From: Candidatus Polarisedimenticolia bacterium
GTDB lineage: Bacteria; Acidobacteriota; Polarisedimenticolia; Gp22-AA2; AA152
Assembly (NCBI GenBank): GCA_036004685.1
Contig: DASYRE010000006.1
Span: forward strand, 1 to 64,000
Direction of reading: 5' to 3'
Length of the DNA: 64,000 nucleotides
Shown here: one piece after another, positions 40,855 through 49,529 of the stretch
How the letters are laid out: every line of letters begins with the position of its first letter
Numbering within the stretch: position 1 is the first letter of the stretch
Notes under the pieces: model-generated
The model's database searches: none
Seen by the model: the letters and a program-made list of their open reading frames with translations, nothing else
Told to the model about the DNA's origin: nothing
Position numbers and translations under genes: made by a program

Positions 40855-41343
40855 GTGTTCCGCTGGCTCTTCCAATTCGCGCTGATTCTCCTGCTCTCAG
40901 TGTGGGTCGGAAGCATCGTCTTCTTCTCGGCGGTGGTCGCACCGGCCGTCTTCCAAAAGCTCGATCCCGCCCAGGCTCCGCGGTTCCTCGCCGACTTGTT
41001 TCCCCGCTACTACTTCACCGGCACGCTCTGCGGCTCGGCGGCGCTGGTGCTCCTCCTGCCGCTGCTTCTCTTCGACTCCGGCTCCCGCGGAGTCCGGCTC
41101 GTCCAAATGCTGCTGGTCGGGTCGATGCTGGCGGGTAACCTCTACGCGGGGGGAATCCTGCAAGGGACGATCCACCGGCTCGGAGAAGAGAGGAGGACCG
41201 CTCCCACTTCCGCCGCACGGGCGGAGGCGAAGCTGCGCTTCGATCGATTGCATCGCCGGAGCGTGACGCTGAATCTGAGCGTCCTGGGGCTGGGGGTGGC
41301 GGCGCTCGGAACGACGGCGACCCGCTCGCGGAAACCGGCCTAG
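40855..41343 (+). CDS. DUF4149/TMEM205-like membrane protein
   Basis: 162 residues from GTG 40855 (a TTG at 40816 lies in the terminator tail and is unlikely). Four membrane helices: [68 protein letters not shown] and a C-terminal [14 protein letters not shown]. The FPRYY motif after the first helix fits DUF4149. Function unknown. Confidence 0.8.
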   Translation: MFRWLFQFALILLLSVWVGSIVFFSAVVAPAVFQKLDPAQAPRFLADLFPRYYFTGTLCGSAALVLLLPLLLFDSGSRGVRLVQMLLVGSMLAGNLYAGGILQGTIHRLGEERRTAPTSAARAEAKLRFDRLHRRSVTLNLSVLGLGVAALGTTATRSRKPA

Positions 41344-41370
41344 CGGAGGTTCCCGCGGCGCACGACGGCC

Positions 41371-42552
41371 CTACTTGCCGAGACCGGAAATCCGGCGGCA
41401 AGCCTCCTTCAGCACGGAATCCTCTTTCGCGAAACAGAGCCGGACCTGGGTCCGGCCGTCGGCCGGCTCGGCGTAGAACGAGCTTCCCGGCACCGTCGCC
41501 ACGCCGGCCCGGGAGAGGAGCAGGCTCGAGGCCTCGCGGTCGTCGGCGGCACCGAGATCCGACACGTCCGCGAGCAGATAGTAGGCGCCCTGCGGCGGCA
41601 GCGGACGGATTCCGGCCTCGTCGCACGCCGCGCTGATCCACGCGAGCTTGAGCGAGTAACCCTCCCGCAGGCCGTCGTAGTAGGACTGCGGCAGATCGAA
41701 CGCCGTCACGAGGGCGTGTTGGAACGGTGTGGGGGCGCAGATGTAGAGGAGGTCGTTGAGCAGTCCGATTTTCTCCATCAAGGCGGCGTGACCGACCGCG
41801 TAGCCCAGCCGCCATCCGGTCATGTTGTAGGTTTTCGAGAAGCCGGACAACGTCACCGTCCGATCCTCCATTCCAGGCAGCGACCCCAGGCTCACGTGCA
41901 GGTGCTCCCCGTAGAGAATGTACTCGTAGATCTCGTCGGTGATTCCCAAGACGCCATGCTTTTCGCACAGCGACGCGATCGCCGAGAGCTCTTCCCGCGA
42001 AAAGACCTTGCCGCACGGGTTCGAAGGGGTGTTGACGACGACCGCGCGGGTCCGGGAGCCGAAGGCCGACGCAAGCTCCGCCGGATCGAAATGCCAATCG
42101 GGAGGATGGAGCGTGACGAAGCGCAGCGACGCGCCGCAGAGCTTCAGGATGTTCGAGTGATAGCCGTAAAAAGGGGAAAACAGGATCACTTCGTCGCCCG
42201 GATCGATCCACGCCAGGGCCGCCGCCACGAACCCCCCCGTCGATCCGACGGTGACGACCACCTCCCGATCGGGGTCGCACCGGATCTGGTTGTAGGAAGC
42301 CATCTTCCGGGAAATCCTTTCCCGGAGCGGGTCGATTCCCTCGAATTTCGAATAGATGCTCCGGTCGGCGCGGATCGCCGACACCGCCGCTTCCTTGATC
42401 AGATCGGGCGCCGGCTGATCGCAAATCCCCTGTCCGAGGTTGATCCCGCCGGCGCGCTCGCATTCCCGGGACATCCGCCGGATGTCGGATTGAACGAGTC
42501 CCAGGATCCTCGCGGCGAAGGCCGCCTTCGCGGAAATCCCCGTTTCACTCAT
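41371..42552 (-). CDS. class I PLP-dependent aminotransferase
   Basis: 393 residues, fold-type I. NLGQGICDQPAPD near the N-terminus, TVGSTGGFVAAALAWIDPGDEVILFSPFYGYH, the NTPSNPCGKVFSREEL substrate loop, DEIYEYI, PLP-lysine in LSGFSKTYNMTGWRLGY, and the RLCFAKED arginine region. Closest in feel to the kynurenine/methionine/aspartate aminotransferase subgroup. Substrate cannot be fixed. The ATG overlaps the DJ-1/PfpI gene stop by 4 bases. Confidence 0.92.
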   Translation of the reverse strand: MSETGISAKAAFAARILGLVQSDIRRMSRECERAGGINLGQGICDQPAPDLIKEAAVSAIRADRSIYSKFEGIDPLRERISRKMASYNQIRCDPDREVVVTVGSTGGFVAAALAWIDPGDEVILFSPFYGYHSNILKLCGASLRFVTLHPPDWHFDPAELASAFGSRTRAVVVNTPSNPCGKVFSREELSAIASLCEKHGVLGITDEIYEYILYGEHLHVSLGSLPGMEDRTVTLSGFSKTYNMTGWRLGYAVGHAALMEKIGLLNDLLYICAPTPFQHALVTAFDLPQSYYDGLREGYSLKLAWISAACDEAGIRPLPPQGAYYLLADVSDLGAADDREASSLLLSRAGVATVPGSSFYAEPADGRTQVRLCFAKEDSVLKEACRRISGLGK

Positions 42553-43067
42553 TGCGCCTCCCGCAGCGCCTTGATGATTTCGCGGCAGAACGCGGGAAGA
42601 TCGTCAGGCTTGCGGGAGGTGATCAAATGGCCGTCCCGCACCACCTCCTGATCGACGAACTCGGCTCCGGCGTGGATCAGGTCGTCCCGGATGGCCTGAT
42701 AGGAGGTGAGTCGCTTCCCCCGGACCACGCCGGCCGAGGCCAGGACCCAGCCCCCGTGACAGATGGAAGCCACGACCCGCTTTTTTTCGAACAGATCCTT
42801 GACCAGCCGCAGGACGCCGCGATCCTGCCGCAGGCGATCGGGAGCCCACCCACCGGGGATGACGACCCCGAGGAAATCGTCGCTCCGGACCTCGGATGCC
42901 GCCGCTTGCGCCTTGAGGGGATAACCGTGCTTCGACTTGTATTCGATCGCCGAGGGACCGACCGTCACCGTCTCGTACCCCTCTTCCCGGAGCCGATAAA
43001 GGGGAACCCAAACTTCCATGTCCTGGTAGTCGTTCTCCACCAGAAGAGCCACTTTGCCCTTGCTCAT
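42549..43067 (-). CDS. DJ-1/PfpI family protein
   Basis: 172 residues, class I glutamine-amidotransferase-like fold. Catalytic-cysteine nucleophile elbow ASICHGGWVLASAG, GVVIPGGWAPDRLRQD, and the N-terminal VALLVENDYQDMEVWVPLYRLREEG. Members act as protease/deglycase or glyoxalase-type stress proteins; which one applies is not clear. Coupled to the aminotransferase. Confidence 0.92.
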   Translation of the reverse strand: MSKGKVALLVENDYQDMEVWVPLYRLREEGYETVTVGPSAIEYKSKHGYPLKAQAAASEVRSDDFLGVVIPGGWAPDRLRQDRGVLRLVKDLFEKKRVVASICHGGWVLASAGVVRGKRLTSYQAIRDDLIHAGAEFVDQEVVRDGHLITSRKPDDLPAFCREIIKALREAQ

Positions 43068-43149
43068 CGCGCCACCTCCTCGCTGCCTCCCCAGGTCGTA
43101 CGAAGCAAAAGCTCATGATAGGCCGGATGAGCGTCGCCCGCCAAGAGCT

Positions 43150-44601
43150 TCATCCGGAAGAACCGGCTAAACGGCCCAGCGCCCGTTGAAAGCGGGCCGC
43201 CAGGCGGCGCCCCTCCTCGAAGGAGATCCGGCCGCGGCATCGCTTCGTGGGGAACTCCAGACGACGGTCGCTCTCCAGGTTCCAGTCCCCTCGCGCGTGG
43301 CCGGCCAGGATGGCGGCTCCCCGGCCCGTTCCCGCCTCTCCTCTCGGTCCCTTCACCAGCCGCCGCCGGAGGATGGCTCCCTGAAGATCCAGGAGCCAGG
43401 CTTGCTCCGCCAGCCCCCCGCCCGCCACGATCCGCCTCGGACGCATCCCCGCCCCCACCATCGCCTGCACGATTTCGCCGACCCGGCAGGCGACTCCCGC
43501 CATCGTTCCGGCGGCCAGATCTTCGGCGGTGGTTGCCAGATCGAGATCGAAAATGGCGCCCCGCGCCCGGCTGAGCCAGTGGGGCGCGCCGAGTCCCGCG
43601 AAGGCGGGGACGACGCAAGGGAGCCGGTCCGGATTCCTCGGAGCCCCCAGCGAGCCGATCCTTCGGCCCGTCACGTTCTCGATCCACCCGAGCGCCCCGC
43701 CGGCGGAGTTCACCGTTCCTTCCACCAGATATCGGGTCTCCTCGAAAGAGCTCCAGGCGACCGAAGTGAGAAGTCCGGATACCCGCCTGGCGCGCCGCCC
43801 CGAGTTGAGGACTACGAACGCGCCGGTCCCGTAATTCACCGCGGCTTCCCCTGCCCGCCGGCAGCCGACGCCGAGAAGCGCCGCCTGCTGATCCCCCACG
43901 GTGGCTGCGATCCGCAGGCGCCCGCCACGGACGGCGATCTCGCCGGCCGGGAAGGCGCTGGGACGAATCGGAGGAAGAGCGGCGAGGGGGATCCTGAAGA
44001 GGTCCAGGAGCTCCGGATCCCATTCCAGCCGGCGGAGGTCCATCAGCAGCGTGCGCGCCGCGTGCGTCGGATCGGTCGACCAGGCCTCTCCGCCGGTCAG
44101 ACGGAACAGGAGGAAGGCGTCGAGCGTGCCGATTCTTGCGGCGCCCTTCTCGGCCCGGCGGCGCAGCCCGGGAGATCGGTCGAAGATCCACCGGATCTTG
44201 CTCGCGGCGTAATGCGGGCTGAGCCTCAGGCCGGTGCGGCGCCGGATGAGCGGGGCGCGAGGGCGCAACGCGGCGCAAATCTCCTCTCCGCGACGGTCCT
44301 GCCAGGAAAGCGCGGGGGTCAGCGGACGGCCGGAACGGGGATCCCAGATGACGAAGGTGGAGCGCTGGCAGGCGAGGCCCGCGCCGGCGATGAGGCCGGG
44401 ATCGACGCCTCGAAGAGCCGCGTCGAGAGCGGCCTGAACCGAACGGAGGATCGATTCGGCGTCGTGCTCGGCCCATCCGGGCCGGCGGAGGATCGTTCCG
44501 ATGGGCCTAGTGGCGAACCTCTGGATCTTTCCGCGCCGATCCATGAGGCAGACCTTCGTCGCGGTCGAGCCTTGATCGATCCCCAGCCAATAACGAGGCA
44601 C
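43150..44601 (-). CDS. FGGY-family carbohydrate kinase (glycerol-kinase-like)
   Basis: 483 residues from GTG 44601. N-terminal FGGY domain with YWLGIDQGSTATKVCLMDRRGKI (phosphate-1 motif), PALSWQDRRG, GTLDAFLLFRLTGGEAWSTDPTHAARTLLMD. The C-terminal domain has VNYGTGAFVVLNSG, VEGTVNSAGGALGWIENV and RIVAGGGLAEQAWLLDLQ (adenosine motif). The layout resembles glycerol kinase, but no glycerol uptake or dehydrogenase gene is adjacent, so the sugar/polyol is open. Confidence 0.88.
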   Translation of the reverse strand: MPRYWLGIDQGSTATKVCLMDRRGKIQRFATRPIGTILRRPGWAEHDAESILRSVQAALDAALRGVDPGLIAGAGLACQRSTFVIWDPRSGRPLTPALSWQDRRGEEICAALRPRAPLIRRRTGLRLSPHYAASKIRWIFDRSPGLRRRAEKGAARIGTLDAFLLFRLTGGEAWSTDPTHAARTLLMDLRRLEWDPELLDLFRIPLAALPPIRPSAFPAGEIAVRGGRLRIAATVGDQQAALLGVGCRRAGEAAVNYGTGAFVVLNSGRRARRVSGLLTSVAWSSFEETRYLVEGTVNSAGGALGWIENVTGRRIGSLGAPRNPDRLPCVVPAFAGLGAPHWLSRARGAIFDLDLATTAEDLAAGTMAGVACRVGEIVQAMVGAGMRPRRIVAGGGLAEQAWLLDLQGAILRRRLVKGPRGEAGTGRGAAILAGHARGDWNLESDRRLEFPTKRCRGRISFEEGRRLAARFQRALGRLAGSSG

Positions 44602-44607
44602 CGGCGG

Positions 44608-44613
44608 AGTATA
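44608..44613 (-). promoter_or_regulatory. -10 element of a leaderless promoter for the FGGY kinase
   Basis: On the minus strand TATACT ends exactly 6 bases before the GTG start, so the transcript would begin at or next to the start codon. No ribosome-binding site and no good -35 are visible. Confidence 0.42.
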
Positions 44614-44763
44614 CCATCCGGCTCCGCCATGGGACCGGGCGAGCCGGGACGCCATCGGGCGGCCGAACTAAGGGTCGGGTTGGACCCGACGACTGGAAAC
44701 CGCCGCGGGTCAACCCGCGGCACGGGGATCGAAGCTCGCTCGCCCTGACGTCGTTCTCCTCGG

Positions 44764-46062
44764 CTAGTAAAGCCGCCGGCCTTCCTTCACGAAGGCTCCA
44801 AAGCCCTCCCGGTCACGCGCCGCCCGCGCGATGATTTCGACCGCCTGCTTCAAGTCGTCCATTCCGGTGGCGATCGATATCCGTAGGAAATGGCGCCCCT
44901 CGGAGCCGATTTCTCCGAAGGACTTTCGGTCCATGGTCGCCACGTGGTGGCGGAAAAGGAGGAACATCTGGAACAAGGTGGAAGGACTCGTCTTCTCCTG
45001 GATGTCGGCCGGCAGCGCCTCGAACGCCGCGATCGCGCCGATCTCCTCGCAGATCCCCGCCACGTTGGGAAAGACGTAGAACGCTCCCGTGGGAAGCTGG
45101 CAGGTGATGCCGGGAATGGCGTTCAGACCGCGCACCACCTGGTCGCGCCGCTCCTGGAACGCGGTGACCATCTTGCGGATCTCCGGGGCGCTCTCGGGCG
45201 ACTCCAGCGCGAGCTTGGCGCCCATCTGGTTGTAGGCGGGAATGCAGGAAAAGTAGTTGATATTGAGGTTCTTGAAGACCGCCGCCTCCTCAGCGGTCGG
45301 GAAGACGGCCCAGCCGATGCGGCCGCCGGTCCACGAGTAGGTCTTGGAGGCGCCGGAAGCGATGATGGTCACGCGCTCCATTCCGGGAACCGAGGCGATC
45401 GAGTGGTGAGCGCTGCCGTCGAACAGGATGTTCTCGTAGATTTCATCGGAGTAGACGCGGACGTCGCGCTCCGCCTTCCGCAGGATCACCGCCGCGATTT
45501 CCTCCAGTTGGGCGTGCGTGGCGATGCCGCCGGTCGGGTTCGAGGGGAAATTGAGGATGATGATCTTCGTGCGCTTGGTGATCAACGGCTCCAACTCGGC
45601 GCCGGTGACGCTGAATCCGGTCTTCTCCTCGAGGTGGAGCGGAATGGGGCGGGCTCCGATGTACTGGATGAAAGATTCATAGATCGGAAAGCCGGGACTC
45701 GGATAGATGACCTCGTCGCCCGGATTGCAATAAGCCTCCTGGCTCAGCCCGATGGGAGGCTTCCCGCCCGGAAAGACCACCACTCGGTCGGGTCCGACCT
45801 GGAGGCCGCGCTTCGCTCCCACGTCCCGGGCCACCGCCTCGCGCAGCGGTAGGATTCCCTGCGGATCGCAGTAATGCGTCAGATCGTTGTCGAGCTGTCT
45901 TTTGACTTCCTCGCGGATGTGCCGCGCCAGCGGGAAATCGGGCTCGCCGAGATTGCATCGGATGACGCGGGCCCCGGTGTCCTCGACCTCCTTGATGCAA
46001 GGTCCGATCTTGAAGGCGTTCTCCGTGCCGAGCAGATCGACTCGATGCGAGAAGAGGCTCAT
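44764..46062 (-). CDS. class I PLP-dependent aminotransferase (AlaA/ALT-like)
   Basis: 432 residues. VIRCNLGEPDFPLARHIREEVKRQL, HYCDPQGILPLREAVARDVGAKRG, FPGGKPPIGLSQEAYCNPGDEVIYPSPGFPIYESF, LNFPSNPTGGIA, DEIYENILFDG, PLP lysine in ASGASKTYSWTGGRIGWA. A ~35-residue extra helix region (EALPADIQEKTSPSTLFQMFLLFRH) follows the core. Probably an alanine/aspartate-type transaminase; exact substrate is inference. Confidence 0.9.
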   Translation of the reverse strand: MSLFSHRVDLLGTENAFKIGPCIKEVEDTGARVIRCNLGEPDFPLARHIREEVKRQLDNDLTHYCDPQGILPLREAVARDVGAKRGLQVGPDRVVVFPGGKPPIGLSQEAYCNPGDEVIYPSPGFPIYESFIQYIGARPIPLHLEEKTGFSVTGAELEPLITKRTKIIILNFPSNPTGGIATHAQLEEIAAVILRKAERDVRVYSDEIYENILFDGSAHHSIASVPGMERVTIIASGASKTYSWTGGRIGWAVFPTAEEAAVFKNLNINYFSCIPAYNQMGAKLALESPESAPEIRKMVTAFQERRDQVVRGLNAIPGITCQLPTGAFYVFPNVAGICEEIGAIAAFEALPADIQEKTSPSTLFQMFLLFRHHVATMDRKSFGEIGSEGRHFLRISIATGMDDLKQAVEIIARAARDREGFGAFVKEGRRLY

Positions 46063-46291
46063 GGCTCTTGTCTCCTAAGGCGTAGGGAGTCCCTTTTCGC
46101 GCAGAATAGCACCTTTTTTTCAGCAACGGCCGTGCCATGGCCGAACGCGACGGATCGACACGAGGGCGGGAAGAGCACTCGCCGGCAGCCTCCGGATACC
46201 GGTCGGACGCGCAGAGTTTTCGTGCACGGCGGGGCGCCGCACCGAAATCGTCGCATGGGCGGGCTTTCCGGCGGAGCGTGCCGAGCTGATC

Positions 46292-46297
46292 TAGACT
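46292..46297 (+). promoter_or_regulatory. -10 element of a leaderless promoter for the Gfo/Idh/MocA gene
   Basis: TAGACT ends 6 bases before the ATG at 46304, with no ribosome-binding site. Same spacing as at the FGGY kinase gene. Confidence 0.4.
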
Positions 46298-46303
46298 GTC
46301 GCC

Positions 46304-47287
46304 ATGACGACGCTCCGGTTCGGGATCATCGGGATTGGAAACCACGGCCTGAGATATGCCGGGCATCTCCGCCGGGGAGAAGTGGAAGGGGCGGGCCTCG
46401 CGGTCGTATGCCGGCGGGACCGGGCCCGCGGAGAAGCGGCGGCGCGCGATCTCGGCGTTTCGTTCTGTGATGATTACCGGAGGGTGCTTGCCGACCGCTC
46501 GGTCAATGCCGTGGCGATCGTCGTTCCCTGCAACCTCCATCCCCTTCTCGTGCCCGAGGCCTTGGAGGCCGGGAAGGCGGTGCTGGTGGAGAAGCCGCTG
46601 GCCCCCGATCCGGAGGGGGCCCGGCGCATCGTCGAGGCCGCCCGCCGCCACGGGGCGATCGCGATGGTGGCGCAGACCCTGCGCTTCAACGCCGTGATTC
46701 GCCTGCTTCGTGAGAGAAAGGAGGCGATCGGCCGCCTGCGGTTCGTCTCGCTCAGCCAGCGCTTCGAGCCCTCGGAGCGCGAATGGCTGGACGATCCGGA
46801 AGCCGGCGGCCTGCTGCGGAACACCGGCGTCCATTCCTTCGACTTGCTCCGGCATCTCACCGGCCTCGAGGCGGAGGAGGCGAATTGTCTCTCCTCAAGA
46901 GGGCCGGGCAGGAGGATGGAAGACTCGTTCGGGGCGGTTCTCAGGCTGTCGGGGGACCTGCTGGCGACGGTCGACAACGCCCGGACCACGGCGTCCCGCA
47001 CCGGCAGGGTCGAGCTCGCCGGCGAACGAGGGCAGATCGCGGCCGATCACGTCCATCACTGGCTGGTGGAGATTCACGGGACCGAGAGGCGGGAAATCGC
47101 CGTTCCACCCCCCGTGCCCACCGTGCGCGAGTGCCTCGTCGCGTTCACCGCCGCGGTCCGCGGGGAGATTCCGGTCCCGGTGCCTCTCACCGAGGGGCTC
47201 CGCGCCGTGGAGATCGTGGAGGCCTGCAGACGATCGGCGGCGACGGGTGTTGCCCGCGCCGTGGAGACGGCTGGCGGCGAGATTTGA
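46304..47287 (+). CDS. Gfo/Idh/MocA-family oxidoreductase
   Basis: 327 residues. N-terminal NAD(P)-binding Rossmann domain (FGIIGIGNHGLRYAGHL, then AIVVPCNLHPLLVPEALEAGKAVLVEKPLAPD with the EKP motif), followed by a C-terminal alpha/beta domain with GLLRNTGVHSFDLLRHLTG in the substrate region. Acts on a sugar or cyclitol; substrate not known. Single gene, divergent from the aminotransferase. Confidence 0.93.
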   Translation: MTTLRFGIIGIGNHGLRYAGHLRRGEVEGAGLAVVCRRDRARGEAAARDLGVSFCDDYRRVLADRSVNAVAIVVPCNLHPLLVPEALEAGKAVLVEKPLAPDPEGARRIVEAARRHGAIAMVAQTLRFNAVIRLLRERKEAIGRLRFVSLSQRFEPSEREWLDDPEAGGLLRNTGVHSFDLLRHLTGLEAEEANCLSSRGPGRRMEDSFGAVLRLSGDLLATVDNARTTASRTGRVELAGERGQIAADHVHHWLVEIHGTERREIAVPPPVPTVRECLVAFTAAVRGEIPVPVPLTEGLRAVEIVEACRRSAATGVARAVETAGGEI

Positions 47288-47291
47288 GAGA

Positions 47292-47966
47292 TCAGCCCAG
47301 GATCCGGATGTCGTCCAGAACCTTGGCGATCGCGGAGGCCTGCGAGGCGAAGGTCTCTTCCGTCCCCAGAAGGCTGAAGGTGTAGAGCTTGTCGTTCGAA
47401 AGGTAATAGAAGGTCTTCATCATCCCCGTCCCCCCCTCGCGGCCCCGCGTCTTCATTTCGGCGCGCCGGATGCGCATCTCCCCTTCCTTGAGGACTTCGT
47501 CGAGCTGGATGTCGAGCTCGATGCCGGAGACCGGAGGCTGGATCTTGCTGATGAAGATCTCCTCGACGGCGTAGCGGCTCTTCTCGGTGAACGGGTAGGC
47601 GGCGAAGTCGAGGATGCTGCCGTTCCGGGGATCCTCGAGGCGGATCTTGTACGCCGGACGGCGCTTCCCCGGCTCCGGAGGAACGGGATCGGTCCAATTC
47701 ACCACTTTCCAGCCGGCGGGAACGACCATCGAGAAGCCGTAGTTGGCCTCGAAGAAAGGCTGTTCTTTCGCCACCGTCTCGCCGGGAAGCGGGTGACCCA
47801 GATGCGGTTTCGGGGCCTGGACGGCCCCCGGCTCGGTCTTGCTCGCCGTCACCGGAGCTTGAGAGGTCGAAGCGGGAGCGGACGGAGCGCGGTTCATCCA
47901 CCAGTAGGCGCCGGCGCCGGCGGCCCCGACCACCACGACCATCATGAGCAGCTTCTTTCCACCCAC
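47292..47966 (-). CDS. membrane-anchored PsbP/DcrB-like protein
   Basis: 224 residues from GTG 47966 with AAGGAG seven bases upstream. An N-terminal helix (LLMMVVVVGAAGAGAYWW) anchors or exports it; a Pro/Ala/Thr-rich linker (~28-65) leads to a domain with YGFSMVVPAGWKVVNW, RSRYAVEEIFI, then VLDDIRILG at the end. The pattern (short beta opening, 'P-GW', final helix) is like the Mog1p/PsbP fold of DUF1795/DcrB proteins. The family assignment is tentative and the function unknown. Confidence 0.75.
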   Translation of the reverse strand: MGGKKLLMMVVVVGAAGAGAYWWMNRAPSAPASTSQAPVTASKTEPGAVQAPKPHLGHPLPGETVAKEQPFFEANYGFSMVVPAGWKVVNWTDPVPPEPGKRRPAYKIRLEDPRNGSILDFAAYPFTEKSRYAVEEIFISKIQPPVSGIELDIQLDEVLKEGEMRIRRAEMKTRGREGGTGMMKTFYYLSNDKLYTFSLLGTEETFASQASAIAKVLDDIRILG

Positions 47967-48128
47967 GGGATTCTCCTTGTCGATCGGGCGATTCCGGTTA
48001 TGAACTCGCCGTCCGGATTTGACTCGCGCTGCCCCGGAAAGCTCCCGGCGGCACAACGCGATAACGTAAGTCCGCCGAGGGTCGGACGCAAGGATGATGC
48101 GCCCTGGAACGGAGCGGCCAGGAGCGTG

Positions 48129-48137
48129 TGCTATAAT
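48129..48137 (+). promoter_or_regulatory. extended -10 promoter of the tRNA gene
   Basis: TGC-TATAAT with perfect -10 at 48132-48137; no recognisable -35. About 35 bases from the predicted start to the mature tRNA 5' end. Confidence 0.6.
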
Positions 48138-48178
48138 GCGCCAAATCCCGCAGATGCCGGGGTTTGCCGCCACCTGCC

Positions 48179-48255
48179 GGGCCCATAGCTCAGGTGGTCA
48201 GAGCAGCTGACTCATAATCAGTTGGTTCCAGGTTCGAGTCCTGGTGGGCCCACCA
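48179..48255 (+). tRNA. tRNA with CAU anticodon, probably tRNA-Ile2
   Basis: 77 bases including encoded CCA. Acceptor GGGCCCA/TGGGCCC, D-arm GCTC/GAGC, anticodon arm GCTGA/TCAGT with loop CTCATAA (anticodon CAT in DNA), T-arm CCAGG/CCTGG around TTCGAGT. CAU tRNAs are fMet, elongator Met or lysidine-modified Ile2. The GGGCCCA acceptor with A73 and ACTCATAAT loop fit Ile2, with elongator Met as the alternative; fMet is excluded by the paired first acceptor base. Confidence 0.95.
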
Positions 48256-48286
48256 AAGAAATGCCCTCGGCCGTAAGGGAGTCCCC

Positions 48287-49021
48287 TTGGAGCCAAACCT
48301 CGAAAGACTGATGCGCCTCCAGGAGGTGTGTCTCGCCATCGAGGAGCAAGCCAAAAAGCTCGCGGCGATGCCGGGGCGCACCCAAGACCTCGAGCAATCG
48401 CTCGCCCGGCACCGGGCCGACGTCGCCAAGACCCGGGACGAGCTGGCGGAATCCCAGAAACAGCGCCGCAAGCTGGAAGGCGATCTCCAGGCGGTGGAAG
48501 GCCGGATCTCCAAGTACCAGGGGCAGCTCATGGAGGTGAAGACGAACAAGGAGTACACCGCCATGCTGCACGAGATCGAGACCGTCAAGGAGGAGCGCGG
48601 CGGAATCGAGACGCACATCCTCCAGGCGATGGACGCGTCGGAAGCCCTGGAAGGCTCGATCCGGCAGAAAGAAGCGGCGCTCAAGCAGGAGGAGCAGCGC
48701 GTCTCAGGACTTCTGGCGGCGCTCAAGGAGGAGGAGCGGGCGGCGGCCGATCTCAAGAGCTCTCTCGAGGGACAGCGCTCCGGCATCGAGAAGGAGCTGC
48801 CCGCCGATCTGGTCGCCGAGTTCGGCCGGGTGTCACGGGGCCGCGGCGGGCTGGCCGTGGTCGGAGTCCGGGCCGGACTCTGCCAGGGTTGCTCCGTCCG
48901 CATTCAACCCCGGGTCTTCCAGCAAATCCGCCGCAACGAGGGGCTGTTGCGTTGCGAGTCGTGCAAGCGCTTCCTTTTCTACGTCGAGGAGAAGCGTGCC
49001 GAGCCGCCGCCGGGCGCCTGA
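48287..49021 (+). CDS. C4-type zinc-ribbon, coiled-coil protein
   Basis: 244 residues from TTG 48287 with AAGGGAG upstream. A long N-terminal antiparallel coiled coil (~5-170) ends in a zinc ribbon with CQGCS and CESCKR (two CxxC pairs). It matches the widespread zf-RING_7/CdsZ-like family (PF02591), seen in many bacteria near RNase H-like or division genes. Function poorly known. Overlaps the next gene by 26 bases. Confidence 0.9.
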   Translation: MEPNLERLMRLQEVCLAIEEQAKKLAAMPGRTQDLEQSLARHRADVAKTRDELAESQKQRRKLEGDLQAVEGRISKYQGQLMEVKTNKEYTAMLHEIETVKEERGGIETHILQAMDASEALEGSIRQKEAALKQEEQRVSGLLAALKEEERAAADLKSSLEGQRSGIEKELPADLVAEFGRVSRGRGGLAVVGVRAGLCQGCSVRIQPRVFQQIRRNEGLLRCESCKRFLFYVEEKRAEPPPGA

Positions 49022-49526
49022 GGCCGCGCCTCTCGAGGGGAGGACGAAGAGGTCCTTCGCGGGGCGCATCGACGGAGGCGCGCGGGGCAATCCGGGCCCG
49101 GCGGGCATCGGGGTCATCCTGGAAGGGGAGGGGGGCGCCCGGGATGAGTATTACGCCTACCTTGGAACCACGACCAACAACGTGGCTGAATACACGGCGC
49201 TGGTGGTCCTCCTCCTGCGCTCCCTCCGCCGCGGAGCGACGGAGTTGACGATCCACTCCGACTCGCAGCTCCTGGTGAAGCAGATCGACGGATCCTACCG
49301 GGTCAAGAATCCGAAGCTCCAGCAGCTTCATGCCGCGGCGCGCCGGCTCCTCGGCGAGATTCCGCACGTGGTCCTCCGGCACGTGCCGCGCTCGGAGAAC
49401 CGGGAGGCCGATCGGCTGGCGAACCGCGCCATGGACGAAAAGAGCTCCTCCGAGCCGCTTCCCGAAGAGGTGAGGAGACTCGTCGGGTCGGGGCAGGAGA
49501 TGCTTCCCTTTGGAAGCGGGACCTGA
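48996..49526 (+). CDS. RNase H-like protein
   Basis: 176 residues from GTG 48996. RNase HI fold with all four acidic residues: RIDGGARGNPGPAG, NNVAEYTAL, TIHSDSQLL and NREADRLAN. The N-terminal ~20 residues and the C-terminal tail ending QEMLPFGSGT are extra. Likely cleaves RNA in RNA-DNA hybrids; the short form lacks the basic handle of E. coli RNase HI. In operon between the zinc-ribbon protein and YggS. Confidence 0.92.
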   Translation: MPSRRRAPEAAPLEGRTKRSFAGRIDGGARGNPGPAGIGVILEGEGGARDEYYAYLGTTTNNVAEYTALVVLLLRSLRRGATELTIHSDSQLLVKQIDGSYRVKNPKLQQLHAAARRLLGEIPHVVLRHVPRSENREADRLANRAMDEKSSSEPLPEEVRRLVGSGQEMLPFGSGT

Positions 49527-49529
49527 GCG

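Noticed and set aside
41015-42463. Long minus-strand frame antiphase to the aminotransferase
   Set aside because: Arg/Gly/Pro-rich shadow of the real aminotransferase frame with no motifs of its own.
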